Source: Pseudomonas sp. R4-35-07
GTDB taxonomy: Bacteria > Pseudomonadota > Gammaproteobacteria > Pseudomonadales > Pseudomonadaceae
DNA length: 64,000 nucleotides
Assembly: GCF_003852235.1 (NCBI RefSeq)
Contig: NZ_CP027732.1
Location: 2,170,001-2,234,000 of the forward strand
Direction: 5' to 3'
Below are positions 26,512 to 35,277 of the stretch, piece by piece. The translations under genes were made by a program, and so were the position numbers. Numbering within the stretch: position 1 is the first letter of the stretch; each line of letters opens with the position of its first letter. A model generated the notes under the pieces. It worked only from the letters and a program-made list of their open reading frames with translations, did not search any database and was not told where the DNA came from.

Positions 26512-28011
26512 TCATGACAACAGTTTACGTGGCCTGACCAGCAGCGCTGCCATTAGCAACAATGCCGCACAGGCCGCCAGCACGGCGACGAAACCTGCGT
26601 CGAACGCCGCACGGGCTAACTCGGTCAGCATCGTGACGTGTTCGGGCGAAGACGTCGCGGCAACCACCAGCGCATCGTCGAGGCTCTCGAAGATCATGGG
26701 ATTCAGGGCCAGCCATGGCGCAATCGTCTGGCTCGCCGAGTACGTGTAGATTGCCGATAACAGGCTGCCCGCCAGCGTCACGCCCGCGGCGCCGCCCAGT
26801 TCAAAGGATACTTCCTCAAGGGAGGCGGCCATGCCGGCTTTGTCGGCGGGCACGCTGAGCATGATCGTGCTGGACGCTGCGGTCAGCGCTGCGCCCATCG
26901 TAAAGCCCAGCAGCGCAAGGCTGACGATCTGCACTGGCGCTGCGGCGTTGTGCGCCAGCAAATAGGTGAGCATCGCAGCGGCTGAGAGCAGCAGCGTCCA
27001 GAACAGCATACGCTGCTCTCCCAGGCGCGGCAGGTAATGCCCGGCAAGCGGTCCGGCGACGAACGAACCCAGCGGCAGCGGCAGGATGAACAGCGCCGCC
27101 TCCAGCGGCGACAGGCCCAGCACCAGTTGCAGGCGCTGGCTGAATACCAGTTCCATGCCGATCAAGGCGGCGGCTGATACCACTGCTGAAATCACTGCAT
27201 TTCTGAAGCCTGACGCGCGGAACAGCGTCAGATCAAGCATCGGCTGATCGGCACGCCGCTGACGTCGAATGAAAAGCGTCAGAAATAACGTGCCCAAGAC
27301 GAGCGCAATCAGCATGGCTTCGAAGGAGGGGTGCCGTTTACCCAGTTCCTTGACCGCATAAGCTACGCTGATCAAGCCGATCATGACCTGCAGCGAACCC
27401 AGCCAGTCCCAGCGTCTTTGCGCATTCCCCGGGTGATCGGGAATCACTGTCGCTGCGAGCAGCAGAGCCAGCAGCACAATCGGTACATTGATGAGAAACA
27501 CCGAGCCCCACCAGAAATGCTCCAGCAAAAGCCCACCCACTACGGGGCCGAATGCGGCGCCCCCGGAGGCTACTGAGGCCCAGATACCGAACGCCATGGC
27601 TTGCTCGCGCGGGTCGGTAAACGTCAAACGCACCAGCGCCAACGTAGCGGGCATCATCATCGCTGCGCCGACCGCGAGGAAACCACGGGCGCCGATCAAT
27701 ACGCTGGCCGACGGCGAGAATGCAGCGATCAGCGAGAACAGGCCGAAAACGCCCAGGCCACCGATAAACAGGCGTTTGTGCCCAAGGCGGTCCCCGAGGG
27801 TGCCCATGCCCAACAACAGTCCGGCGGCGACCAGCGCGTAGATATTAATGATCCAGAGCTTTTGTGACGCCGTGGCCCCTAGCTCTCGTGTCAGTGTGGG
27901 CAAGGCGGTATACAGCACCGTCATGTCAATGACGATAAGCAGTAATGCGCTGGAGATTATGGCCAGTATCAGCCAGCGGCGCTTGGAGTCAGTAAAGGGC
28001 ATGGCTGGCAT
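26512..28011 (-). CDS. DHA2-family MFS drug/proton antiporter
   Basis: 499 aa with 14 predicted membrane helices, the DHA2 (SmvA/EmrB-like) branch. Motif A is LGDRLGHKRLFIGGL and the antiporter motif C region is ASVASGGAAFGPVVGGLLLEHFWW. It exports toxic cations or other small molecules. The gene is divergent from the APC permease, and a near-perfect 18-bp inverted repeat separates them, so both may answer to one regulator. Confidence 0.92.
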   Translation of the reverse strand: MPAMPFTDSKRRWLILAIISSALLLIVIDMTVLYTALPTLTRELGATASQKLWIINIYALVAAGLLLGMGTLGDRLGHKRLFIGGLGVFGLFSLIAAFSPSASVLIGARGFLAVGAAMMMPATLALVRLTFTDPREQAMAFGIWASVASGGAAFGPVVGGLLLEHFWWGSVFLINVPIVLLALLLAATVIPDHPGNAQRRWDWLGSLQVMIGLISVAYAVKELGKRHPSFEAMLIALVLGTLFLTLFIRRQRRADQPMLDLTLFRASGFRNAVISAVVSAAALIGMELVFSQRLQLVLGLSPLEAALFILPLPLGSFVAGPLAGHYLPRLGEQRMLFWTLLLSAAAMLTYLLAHNAAAPVQIVSLALLGFTMGAALTAASSTIMLSVPADKAGMAASLEEVSFELGGAAGVTLAGSLLSAIYTYSASQTIAPWLALNPMIFESLDDALVVAATSSPEHVTMLTELARAAFDAGFVAVLAACAALLLMAALLVRPRKLLS

Positions 28012-28056
28012 CCAGAATAGGGGGCTGGACCTAGCATGCCTGAATGCAGAGGGGCT

Positions 28057-28137
28057 CCGTTATCCCAAATCGGTCCTGAAGGCCGGTATCTGTCGGTCTG
28101 ATGTGACACCGGCGATGTTACCGATTTGGGATAGCGG
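28057..28137. promoter_or_regulatory. 18-bp inverted repeat between efflux and permease genes
   Basis: CCGTTATCCCAAATCGGT (28057-28074) is repeated in inverted form as ACCGATTTGGGATAGCGG (28120-28137), 17 of 18 bases complementary, centre to centre 63 bp. It lies in the 254-bp region between the divergent DHA2 and APC genes. A 15/17 match occurs in front of the AraC gene at 23.09 kb. It is most likely a transcription factor operator; too widely spaced for a terminator. Confidence 0.6.
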
Positions 28138-28265
28138 GTTGTTCGTGGGGGGGCATAGCATCGAATACAGCGTGCAATCCCAAAAACAAAAGCGCTACCT
28201 GGTACCGATAGCGCCTTGATCGGACCTACACCACAGCGACTGCCTCATACAATAAGGTTAAGAAC

Positions 28266-29714
28266 ATGAGTCTATCTATCCCGGTCAACAGCTCCACGGA
28301 GCTCAAGCGTGGCGCCTTGGGTGTCGGCTTTATCATCTTCTTCGTGATTTCGGCGGCGAGTCCGCTCAGCGTCATCGCAGGAGGATTCCCGATTGGCATC
28401 ATGCTGGGCAATGGTGCCGGTACCCCGGCGTTGTTGTTGCTCGCCTTGCTGGTGCTGGTGGCGTTCTCGGTCGGCTACACCACCATGGCTCGCCACGTCA
28501 CCAACGCCGGTGGTTTCTACGCCTTTACCTCGCGTGGCTTGGGTGGCCTGGCCGGAGGGGCGGCGGGTGTGCTGGCGATGTTTGCCTATAACATCCTGCA
28601 AGTTGGCCTCTATGGCATGTTCGGTGGTGTGGTCAGTGGCACCATGGAGAGCGTGTACGGCTTGGTGTTGCCCTGGTGGTCCTACTCGCTGATGGCGATG
28701 GTCAGCATCGCGATCCTCGGCTATCGCAAGATCGATCTGTCGGCCCGCGTATTGTCGGTGGTGGTGATTGCCGAATACCTGGCGATCCTGACCCTGGATG
28801 TCGCGATTCTCAAGACCGGCGGCGACAGCGGTGTCAATCTCGACTCCTTCACCAGCCGGCACGTGTTCAGCGGTACTCCGTCGATCGGCCTGCTGTTCTG
28901 CTTCGCGGCCTTTATCGGCTTCGAGGCCACTACGATTTACGGCGAAGAAGCGAAAAACCCACACCGCACCATTCCGATTGCCACCTACAGCTCCGTGCTG
29001 CTGATCGGCGGGTTCTACGCGCTGTCAGTCTGGTCGATGGTGGTGGGCGTAGGATCGGATAAAATCGTGCCGATGCTGCAAGCCTTGCAGGACCCGACCA
29101 CCTTCATCTACGGCATGTCGGACCACTTTGTCGGCCCCTATCTGACGCAAATTATCCGCGTGCTGTTCATGGTCAGCATCTACGCCGGGCTGCTGGCGTT
29201 TCATAACGCCGCGGCACGCTATTTCTACGCCATCGGCCGGGACGGTCTGCTGCACAGTTTGCTGGGTACCACCCACCGTGTGCACCAAAGCCCGCATATG
29301 GGTTCGGCGTTGCAAAGTCTGATCGCCGCAGTCGTGGTGCTGATCTTCGCCGCCATGGATGCGGATCCGATCCTGCAACTGTTCGCCTGGTTCTCCAACC
29401 TCGCCACGCTGTGCGTCATTTTGCTCATGGCGATGACTTCGATCTCGGTGTGTGTGTATTTCCACCGGCATCCCGAACTCAACGTCGGCATCTGGCGGGG
29501 GCGTATTCTGCCGATTTTCTCCTGCCTGGCCTTGCTGATGGTGCTGGTGCTGGCGGTGGTGCATTTCGATGTGCTTACCGGCGCGAGCCAGCTCTTGTCC
29601 TACGCCTTATGCGCAGTCATTCCAGCGGCGCTGCTGGGCGGGGTTTTTCTCGCCGCGCGACTGCGCAAGGTATCGCCGCAGCGTTTTCTGGCGCTGGGCA
29701 GCCACAAACTCTGA
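28266..29714 (+). CDS. APC-family amino acid/amine permease
   Basis: 482 aa with 12 membrane helices. The APC signature is in the first helix (FFVISAASPLSVIAGGFPIGIMLGNGAG) and GFEATTIYGEEAKNPHRTIP is the conserved cytoplasmic loop. It takes up an amino acid or polyamine-like compound by proton or cation symport. AAGG precedes the ATG. It is followed by an aldehyde dehydrogenase and an outer-membrane channel in the same direction, so the three genes together could import and oxidise the same substrate. Confidence 0.92.
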   Translation: MSLSIPVNSSTELKRGALGVGFIIFFVISAASPLSVIAGGFPIGIMLGNGAGTPALLLLALLVLVAFSVGYTTMARHVTNAGGFYAFTSRGLGGLAGGAAGVLAMFAYNILQVGLYGMFGGVVSGTMESVYGLVLPWWSYSLMAMVSIAILGYRKIDLSARVLSVVVIAEYLAILTLDVAILKTGGDSGVNLDSFTSRHVFSGTPSIGLLFCFAAFIGFEATTIYGEEAKNPHRTIPIATYSSVLLIGGFYALSVWSMVVGVGSDKIVPMLQALQDPTTFIYGMSDHFVGPYLTQIIRVLFMVSIYAGLLAFHNAAARYFYAIGRDGLLHSLLGTTHRVHQSPHMGSALQSLIAAVVVLIFAAMDADPILQLFAWFSNLATLCVILLMAMTSISVCVYFHRHPELNVGIWRGRILPIFSCLALLMVLVLAVVHFDVLTGASQLLSYALCAVIPAALLGGVFLAARLRKVSPQRFLALGSHKL

Positions 29715-29811
29715 GGCATTGAGCGATACCGTCTCACTGCACCTTGCACACTATAGACTGTTCGCTTGCCGGTGTCCGGCAAGGCTCGCCAGCGTTAAAG
29801 GAAGATGACAC

Positions 29812-31233
29812 ATGCACCACTACAAGATGCTTATCAATGGGGTTCAGGTTGCCGGTGAAAACGGACAGTTCGAGGTGATCAATCCGGCCACCGGCGCCGC
29901 ATTTGCCCAATGCCCGGCCGGCTCGCTGGCTCAACTGGACGATGCGGTGGCCGCCGCCCAGGCGGCTTTCAAGGAATGGCGTCATGTTTCGCATGCTCAG
30001 CGCTGCGAGCGTCTGTTGGCGATTGCCGAGGATATCGAGCAGGGCGCCGATGAGTTGGCCCGGTTGATCGTGCGCGAACAAGGTAAGCCGCTGGAGCTGG
30101 CATTTTCCGAAGTCATGGGCGCCGCCGCCTGGACCCGCTATGCCGCCGAACAGCAGATTGGCGTGGAACTGGTGGAAGAAACCCCGACCCAGCGCATTGA
30201 GCTGCACCGCAAACCCTTGGGTGTGGTGGCTTCCATCACTCCGTGGAACTGGCCGTTCATGATCGCCGTGTGGCACATCATGCCGGCACTGCGCGCCGGC
30301 AACTGCGTGATCAGCAAACCGTCGAGCCTGACGCCGCTGAGCACCCTGCGCCTGGTGGAAATCATTGCGCGGCATGTGCCCAACGGTGTGATCAACTGCG
30401 TGACCGGCGAGCAGGGGTTCGGCAGTGCGATCACCTCGCACCCGGGGATCCAGAAAATTGTCTTCACCGGTTCCACCGCCACCGGCCAGAGCGTAATGCG
30501 CGGCGCGGCCACCAATCTCAAGCGCCTGACCCTTGAACTGGGCGGCAACGACGCCGCGATCGTATTGCCCAGCACCCCGGTGGAGGAGGTGGCCGAGGAG
30601 ATTTTTCAGGCCGCCTTCCTCAACATGGGCCAGACCTGCGCTGCGCTCAAGCGTTTGTACATTCACGAATCCCAGTACCAGGCCTTTGCCGATGCGCTCA
30701 CGCTAATTGCTGAACGCCAGGTGGTGGGTGATGGCTTGGAGCCCGGCGTCAACTTTGGGCCGGTGCAGAACCTCGATCAATTGCAACTGGTTGAAGCCTT
30801 GGTCGCCGATGCACGGGCCCAGGGCGCACGGGTGTTGTGCGGCGGCGCACGTCTGGACCGTCCTGGGTTCTTTTATCCGCCTACGTTGGTCGCGGATGTG
30901 ACCGACGGCCAGCGTCTGGTGGACGAGGAGCAATTCGGACCAGTGCTGCCGCTGATCGCTTACAGCGACGTCGAGGATGTGCTGCGCCGTGCCAACGCCG
31001 GTGACATGGGCCTGGGCGGCTCGGTATGGGGACCGGAAGTCGAACAGGCCCAGGCCTTGGCCAGTCGCTTGGAAAGCGGCGTGGCCTGGGTCAACTGCCA
31101 CGCCCGGATCCAACCGAACACGCCGTTCGGCGGCAGCAAGATGTCCGGCTTCGGCGTCGAGTTCGGCCTTGAAGGTCTGTTGGAGTTCACCGGCCAGCAG
31201 TTGCTGTTCGTCAATAAGCGCGCGGGCGAGTAA
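29812..31233 (+). CDS. NAD(P)-dependent aldehyde dehydrogenase
   Basis: 473 aa ALDH. Catalytic Cys is in FLNMGQTCAALKRLYI and Glu in LTLELGGNDAAIVL; ITPWNWPFM and FTGSTATGQ are cofactor segments. The Asn after ELGG (usual Lys) and 'AALKR' after the catalytic Cys mark a subfamily different from the ALDH genes at 20.2 and 35.3 kb. GGAAG precedes the ATG. Substrate unknown; the permease upstream suggests an amine-derived aldehyde. Confidence 0.92.
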   Translation: MHHYKMLINGVQVAGENGQFEVINPATGAAFAQCPAGSLAQLDDAVAAAQAAFKEWRHVSHAQRCERLLAIAEDIEQGADELARLIVREQGKPLELAFSEVMGAAAWTRYAAEQQIGVELVEETPTQRIELHRKPLGVVASITPWNWPFMIAVWHIMPALRAGNCVISKPSSLTPLSTLRLVEIIARHVPNGVINCVTGEQGFGSAITSHPGIQKIVFTGSTATGQSVMRGAATNLKRLTLELGGNDAAIVLPSTPVEEVAEEIFQAAFLNMGQTCAALKRLYIHESQYQAFADALTLIAERQVVGDGLEPGVNFGPVQNLDQLQLVEALVADARAQGARVLCGGARLDRPGFFYPPTLVADVTDGQRLVDEEQFGPVLPLIAYSDVEDVLRRANAGDMGLGGSVWGPEVEQAQALASRLESGVAWVNCHARIQPNTPFGGSKMSGFGVEFGLEGLLEFTGQQLLFVNKRAGE

Positions 31234-31325
31234 CGCCTCGGCGAACCTGGCGCAGCGCGGCTGCGCCCCTGTTATGCCAATTACCTGAGACAGCCTTTAA
31301 AGGCGCACTTCAAGGAGCTTCGATC

Positions 31326-32648
31326 ATGCGGTATCCCTCCACTTCATTTCTCAACGGTACATTGGCCTGTACCCTGACGCTCTGCGCCATCAGCCAGGCC
31401 CAGGCCTACGAGCTGTACAGCGATGAGAGCCGCCATTTCAACGCAGACATGACCGCCGTATTCGGTATGTTCAACAGCCGCAAGAACTATGACGGCACGT
31501 CGGGTGGCTCAACCTGGCGCGAAGGCTTTATCAAATACGGCTTGAGCGGCGACCAGTCCCTGGCGGGCAACGGCACCGCCTATGGTGCGTTCGCCCTGCT
31601 CAGCTCCGCCACTTGGGGCGACGGCGACCCGGCCGGCAACACTCTGGGCACCGAACGCACCACCAAAATCGAAGACGCTTACCTAGGGTGGCGCTCCGGC
31701 GATCTGTTCCCGGCATTGGGCCAGGACGGTGTGGATATTTCCGGTGGGCGCCAAGTGGTCAAGCTCGGCAGTGGCTTCCTGATCAACGACGACGGGCCGA
31801 ACCTGGGCAAGGGCCCGGCCGATGGCAAGCTGAACCGGGGCGGTGCTTACTACCTGGCGGCGCGCCATGCTTTCGATCAGACCGCGTTCCTGCGCTTGGG
31901 CGGCAAGGATGGCCTGCATGGCAGCCTGTTGTGGCTCAAGTCCGACAACCGCGCCCAGGCTGAAACCGAAGTGGCCGCCGGTACGCTCGATTACACCACC
32001 AAGCCCGGCACCCTGGGGTTGACCTGGGTGCGTGGCATTGATGTGAATGATCGCTGGGCGAGTGATTTTCAGCGCCAGCGCAAGGGTATGAATATCTATA
32101 GCGTGCGCGGCGAAGGCGATGCGGGCCTGCCGAACGTCAGCCTGGCATTCGAATACGCCTGGCAGGACAAAGACAGCGGACCGGAAAAAGCCTGGTACGG
32201 CGAAGCCGGTTATACCTTTGCCGATGTGGCCTGGGCACCGAAGGTTACCTATCGTTATGCCCGCTATTCACAAAAATGGGATTCGCTGTTTACAGGTCTG
32301 AGCTCCGGCTACGGCACCTGGCTGCAAGGCGAAGTCGCCGGCAACTATGCCGGGCCGTTCAACAGCAACACGCGCATCCAGCATGTGGGTCTCAAAGCCA
32401 CGCCGCTGGAAAACCTGACCCTGGGTGCGTTGTACTTCGACTTCGACACGCTGCGCAAAAGCGATGCGCTGAATCTCAGTGCGCGGGAGCTGGACCTGTA
32501 CGCCGAGTGGGCCGTCAACCCACACTTGATCATCACGCCGCTGATCGGTCTCTACAAGCCAAAACAGGACTCCACTACGGGCGGAAACCAGGCTGTCGGC
32601 AATGGCACCAACCTATACAGCCAGGTGACCGTCGCCGTACCGTTCTGA
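31326..32648 (+). CDS. Outer-membrane beta-barrel channel
   Basis: 440 aa. A signal peptide (about residues 1-27, ending SQAQA) is followed by alternating amphipathic strands and a terminal Phe (VTVAVPF), the outer-membrane insertion signal. Sequence features (DGDPAGNTLGTERTTKIEDAYLGWRSGD, GGRQVVKLGSGFLI) are like alginate-export/AlgE-type or related substrate-specific channels rather than OprD. It probably lets the substrate of the upstream genes through the outer membrane. AAGGAG precedes the ATG. Confidence 0.82.
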   Translation: MRYPSTSFLNGTLACTLTLCAISQAQAYELYSDESRHFNADMTAVFGMFNSRKNYDGTSGGSTWREGFIKYGLSGDQSLAGNGTAYGAFALLSSATWGDGDPAGNTLGTERTTKIEDAYLGWRSGDLFPALGQDGVDISGGRQVVKLGSGFLINDDGPNLGKGPADGKLNRGGAYYLAARHAFDQTAFLRLGGKDGLHGSLLWLKSDNRAQAETEVAAGTLDYTTKPGTLGLTWVRGIDVNDRWASDFQRQRKGMNIYSVRGEGDAGLPNVSLAFEYAWQDKDSGPEKAWYGEAGYTFADVAWAPKVTYRYARYSQKWDSLFTGLSSGYGTWLQGEVAGNYAGPFNSNTRIQHVGLKATPLENLTLGALYFDFDTLRKSDALNLSARELDLYAEWAVNPHLIITPLIGLYKPKQDSTTGGNQAVGNGTNLYSQVTVAVPF

Positions 32649-32674
32649 TCCACCCTGGCTGTCGCGCCTCAACT

Positions 32675-33433
32675 TCAGGGCGCGGCGGCGCCCGGCTGAT
32701 TGCGCATGTTCTCGGCAATCCGTCGCGTGGTGTCCATCACCATCTCGATCACGGTTTCCTGGCGCAGCAGCCTGAAGCTTTGAGTACTGCCGACGGCGGA
32801 TAAGCTGCCCACCACTTCGTCCATATCCGGCTGGATGATCGGCGCCGCGATGCCGGTCAGGCCCAGGTTGAGTTCATCGTGGGTCAGGCAATAGCCGTCC
32901 TTGCGAATCTTCTTCGTGGCCTTTGCAAAGCTTGCCCAGTCAAAGGCACTTTCCGGGTCGCCGGCCATATGTTCTTCGAACAGGCGTTGCAAGCGCCGAC
33001 CTTTCTGATAGGCGATTAACACCTTGGATTGCGCACCGCGAAAAAACGGCAGCGGGTGCCCGCGCCCGAAGGAGAAGTGGTAAGTGTCAGTCGGTTCGGC
33101 GATGTAGGTGTTGATGATGCGCCCGTCATAGAAAACGCTGGCGAACACCGCAAGGCCGGTCTGCGTCGACAGTTCATGCATCAGTTCGCGCCCGGCGAGA
33201 AGGATGGGGTCGTACTGGCGCATCATCCAGTCCAGCTCGATCACGCGGGGCCCCAGGCCGTAACTGCCGGCGTCCACGCGCGTCAGCAGCCCGGCGTCAC
33301 ACAGGTCCTTGACGTAGCGATACGCCGTGGCGCGCGACAGGCTCATGCGCTCGGCGATGGTGTCCGGGTCGATCTTCAACGTCTGTGGACCGAACAGGTC
33401 CAGGACACTCAACAACTTACTCAGACTGCTCAT
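32675..33433 (-). CDS. IclR-family transcriptional regulator
   Basis: 252 aa. N-terminal winged helix (LLSVLDLFGPQTLKIDPDTIAERMSLSRATAYRYVKDLCDAGLL) and C-terminal IclR effector domain with FFRGAQSKVLIAY and LNLGLTGIAAPI. Divergent from the nine-gene operon that starts at 33725, so it is the likely local regulator, usually as repressor or effector-dependent activator. Convergent with the channel gene. The 290-bp region upstream holds a REP pair and nested inverted repeats. Confidence 0.92.
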   Translation of the reverse strand: MSSLSKLLSVLDLFGPQTLKIDPDTIAERMSLSRATAYRYVKDLCDAGLLTRVDAGSYGLGPRVIELDWMMRQYDPILLAGRELMHELSTQTGLAVFASVFYDGRIINTYIAEPTDTYHFSFGRGHPLPFFRGAQSKVLIAYQKGRRLQRLFEEHMAGDPESAFDWASFAKATKKIRKDGYCLTHDELNLGLTGIAAPIIQPDMDEVVGSLSAVGSTQSFRLLRQETVIEMVMDTTRRIAENMRNQPGAAAP

Positions 33434-33496
33434 TTCGTTCCTAGAGAAGGGGAGGCGTGCGGGTAAGCACTATAGGCGAAAACGCCCCAGATCCAA

Positions 33497-33585
33497 TGTG
33501 GAGCGGGGCTTGCTCGCGAAAACGGTACTTCAGTGACGGCTGTGTGGACTGACATGCCGCTTTCGCGAGCAAGCCCGCCCCCACA
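33497..33585. repeat. REP pair (REPIN)
   Basis: Two inverted copies of a Pseudomonas REP element: GCTTGCTCGCGAA at 33508-33520 and TTCGCGAGCAAGC from 33562, with flanking GTGGAGCGGGG and GCCCGCCCCCACA. The arms enclose about 40 bp. This REP type is common in fluorescens-group genomes between genes and is spread by a RAYT transposase encoded elsewhere. Confidence 0.88.
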
Positions 33586-33623
33586 CGTCATCACTCTATA
33601 TTGAGAACGTATTAATTGCATAT

Positions 33624-33659
33624 AATCTCAAAATAAGAGATTTAACTTAAATTAAATCT
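33624..33659. promoter_or_regulatory. Candidate IclR operator and promoter region
   Basis: Two overlapping inverted repeats sit in an AT-rich block 65-100 bp before the ThDP gene: AATCTC / GAGATT (33624-33629 with 33637-33642) and AGATTTA / TAAATCT (33638-33644 with 33653-33659). The place between the divergent IclR gene and its presumed target is typical of an IclR operator. Confidence 0.5.
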
Positions 33660-33724
33660 TGTTATGAGTGTCTTTATATGTGATAAATCTCATCAAAGAA
33701 AACGCTCAAGTGAGAGGGCTGACA

Positions 33725-35266
33725 ATGAATGGCGCACAACTAATAGTGAATGCGGCAGCGGCAAGTGGTATCGAATACTGCTTCGCCAACCCGGGAACCA
33801 CCGAGATTCCGCTGGTGGCCGCCATGGCCAGTGCACCCGCCCTCAAGCCGGTGTTGTCGTTGTTCGAAGGGGTGTGCACCGGCGCGGCGGACGGTTACGG
33901 TCGTATCGCCGGCAAACCGGCAATGACCCTGACGCACCTGGGCCCGGGCTTTGCCAACGGCATCGCCAACCTGCACAACGCACGGCGCGCCAACACGCCC
34001 ATCGTCAATGTGATCGGCGACCACGCGTCATGGCACGTCAATTACGACCCGCCTTTGGCCAGCGACATCCAGGCCCTGGCCGGTACTGTTTCCGGTTGGG
34101 TACGCACCTCGCGCACCGCGTCCGGTGTGGGCGAGGACTTGCAGGAAGCCATGCGCGCCGCCTGGCAAGCCAAAGGCCAGATCGCCAGCTTGATCCTGCC
34201 CATGGACCTGCAATCCAATACGGCGACCCACAATGGGCAGTTCAGCCCGCTACGTGCGCCGGTCCGGCGCTTTGCCGGCGACCGTATCGAAGCCGTGGCC
34301 CAGGCGCTGCGCGATGGCCAGCGCCTGGTCTTCATCGTCGGTGACCAAGGCTTGTCAGTGGCCGGCCTGGAAGCGGCGGGGCGCCTGGCGCAACTGCCCG
34401 GCGTGCGGATGTTTGCCGAGACTTTCCCGCGCCTGAGCTACCGCGGCGGCGGCTTGCCCGACCTGGATCGCTTGCCGTATTTCCCGGAAGTGGCAATTGA
34501 GATCCTCGAGCAATACGACAAGGTTGTGTGCGCCGGTGTCGTGGAGCCCATCAGTTATTTCGGCTACGAAGGTATTCCGTCACGGTTGGCTGAGCGTGAG
34601 CGTCTGCTGTCGCTGGCCGAAGTGGGCGACGATGTGGCCGGGGCGCTGACCGCGCTGGCCGATGCGCTGGATGCGCCGGCCTATGTACCGACGCCGCAGG
34701 ACATCCAGCTGCCGCCGGGCGAGGCGGCTTTGAGCCCGCAGTCGGTGGGGCAAGTGTTGGCCGCCGCGCTGCCGGACGACTGCATTGTCTCGGTGGAGGG
34801 CGGCACCTGCGGCTATCCGTTTTTCACCGCTTCTGCCCGTGCCGCGCGGCACCGTGTATTGACCAATACCGGTGGCGCCATCGGCCAGGGCATTCCGGTG
34901 GGTTTTGGCGCCGCACTGGCCGAGCCTGGCAACCGGGTGTTTTGCCTGCAATCGGACGGCAGCGCCCAGTACACCATTCAGACCCTGTGGAGCATCGCCC
35001 GCGAGCAATTGCCGGTGGTGATCCTGATTGCCGCCAACCACCGCTACGCGATCCTGCAGAACGAACTGCGCCGTTTCGGCATGACCGAGCTCGACCCGCA
35101 GGCGCTCAAGCTGACCGTACTCGACAGTCCGCGTATCGATTGGAAGGCCCTGGCCAAAGGGTATGGCGTGCCGTCCTGCACCGTACACACCAACGCCGAA
35201 TTGCAACGGGCGCTGGCCAACGCCGCCGCCAATGCCGGGCCTTGCCTGATCGAAATGGCGCTGTGA
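33725..35266 (+). CDS. ThDP-dependent enzyme, acetolactate synthase large subunit-like
   Basis: 513 aa, three-domain thiamine diphosphate enzyme. Glu49 in SLFEGVCTGAADGYGRIAGKPA is the residue that activates the cofactor. The cofactor pyrophosphate motif, usually GDG...NN, reads SDGSAQYTIQTLW ... ANHRY. The family includes acetolactate synthase, benzoylformate decarboxylase and related C-C lyases; no IlvN-type small subunit is nearby, so a catabolic 2-keto acid decarboxylase or carboligase is more likely than valine synthesis. Start 33725 has GAGAGGG upstream. First gene of the operon. Confidence 0.88.
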   Translation: MNGAQLIVNAAAASGIEYCFANPGTTEIPLVAAMASAPALKPVLSLFEGVCTGAADGYGRIAGKPAMTLTHLGPGFANGIANLHNARRANTPIVNVIGDHASWHVNYDPPLASDIQALAGTVSGWVRTSRTASGVGEDLQEAMRAAWQAKGQIASLILPMDLQSNTATHNGQFSPLRAPVRRFAGDRIEAVAQALRDGQRLVFIVGDQGLSVAGLEAAGRLAQLPGVRMFAETFPRLSYRGGGLPDLDRLPYFPEVAIEILEQYDKVVCAGVVEPISYFGYEGIPSRLAERERLLSLAEVGDDVAGALTALADALDAPAYVPTPQDIQLPPGEAALSPQSVGQVLAAALPDDCIVSVEGGTCGYPFFTASARAARHRVLTNTGGAIGQGIPVGFGAALAEPGNRVFCLQSDGSAQYTIQTLWSIAREQLPVVILIAANHRYAILQNELRRFGMTELDPQALKLTVLDSPRIDWKALAKGYGVPSCTVHTNAELQRALANAAANAGPCLIEMAL

Positions 35267-35277
35267 AGGAGTCGACC

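Noticed and set aside
32672..32695. GC-rich hairpin (GGGCGC / GCGCCC) as a terminator between channel and IclR genes
   Set aside because: It lies within the IclR coding end and has no T-run on either side.
34942..35277. An N-terminal extension of the aldehyde dehydrogenase at 35278
   Set aside because: It overlaps the ThDP gene, has no homology, and ATG 35278 has a strong AAGGAG site.
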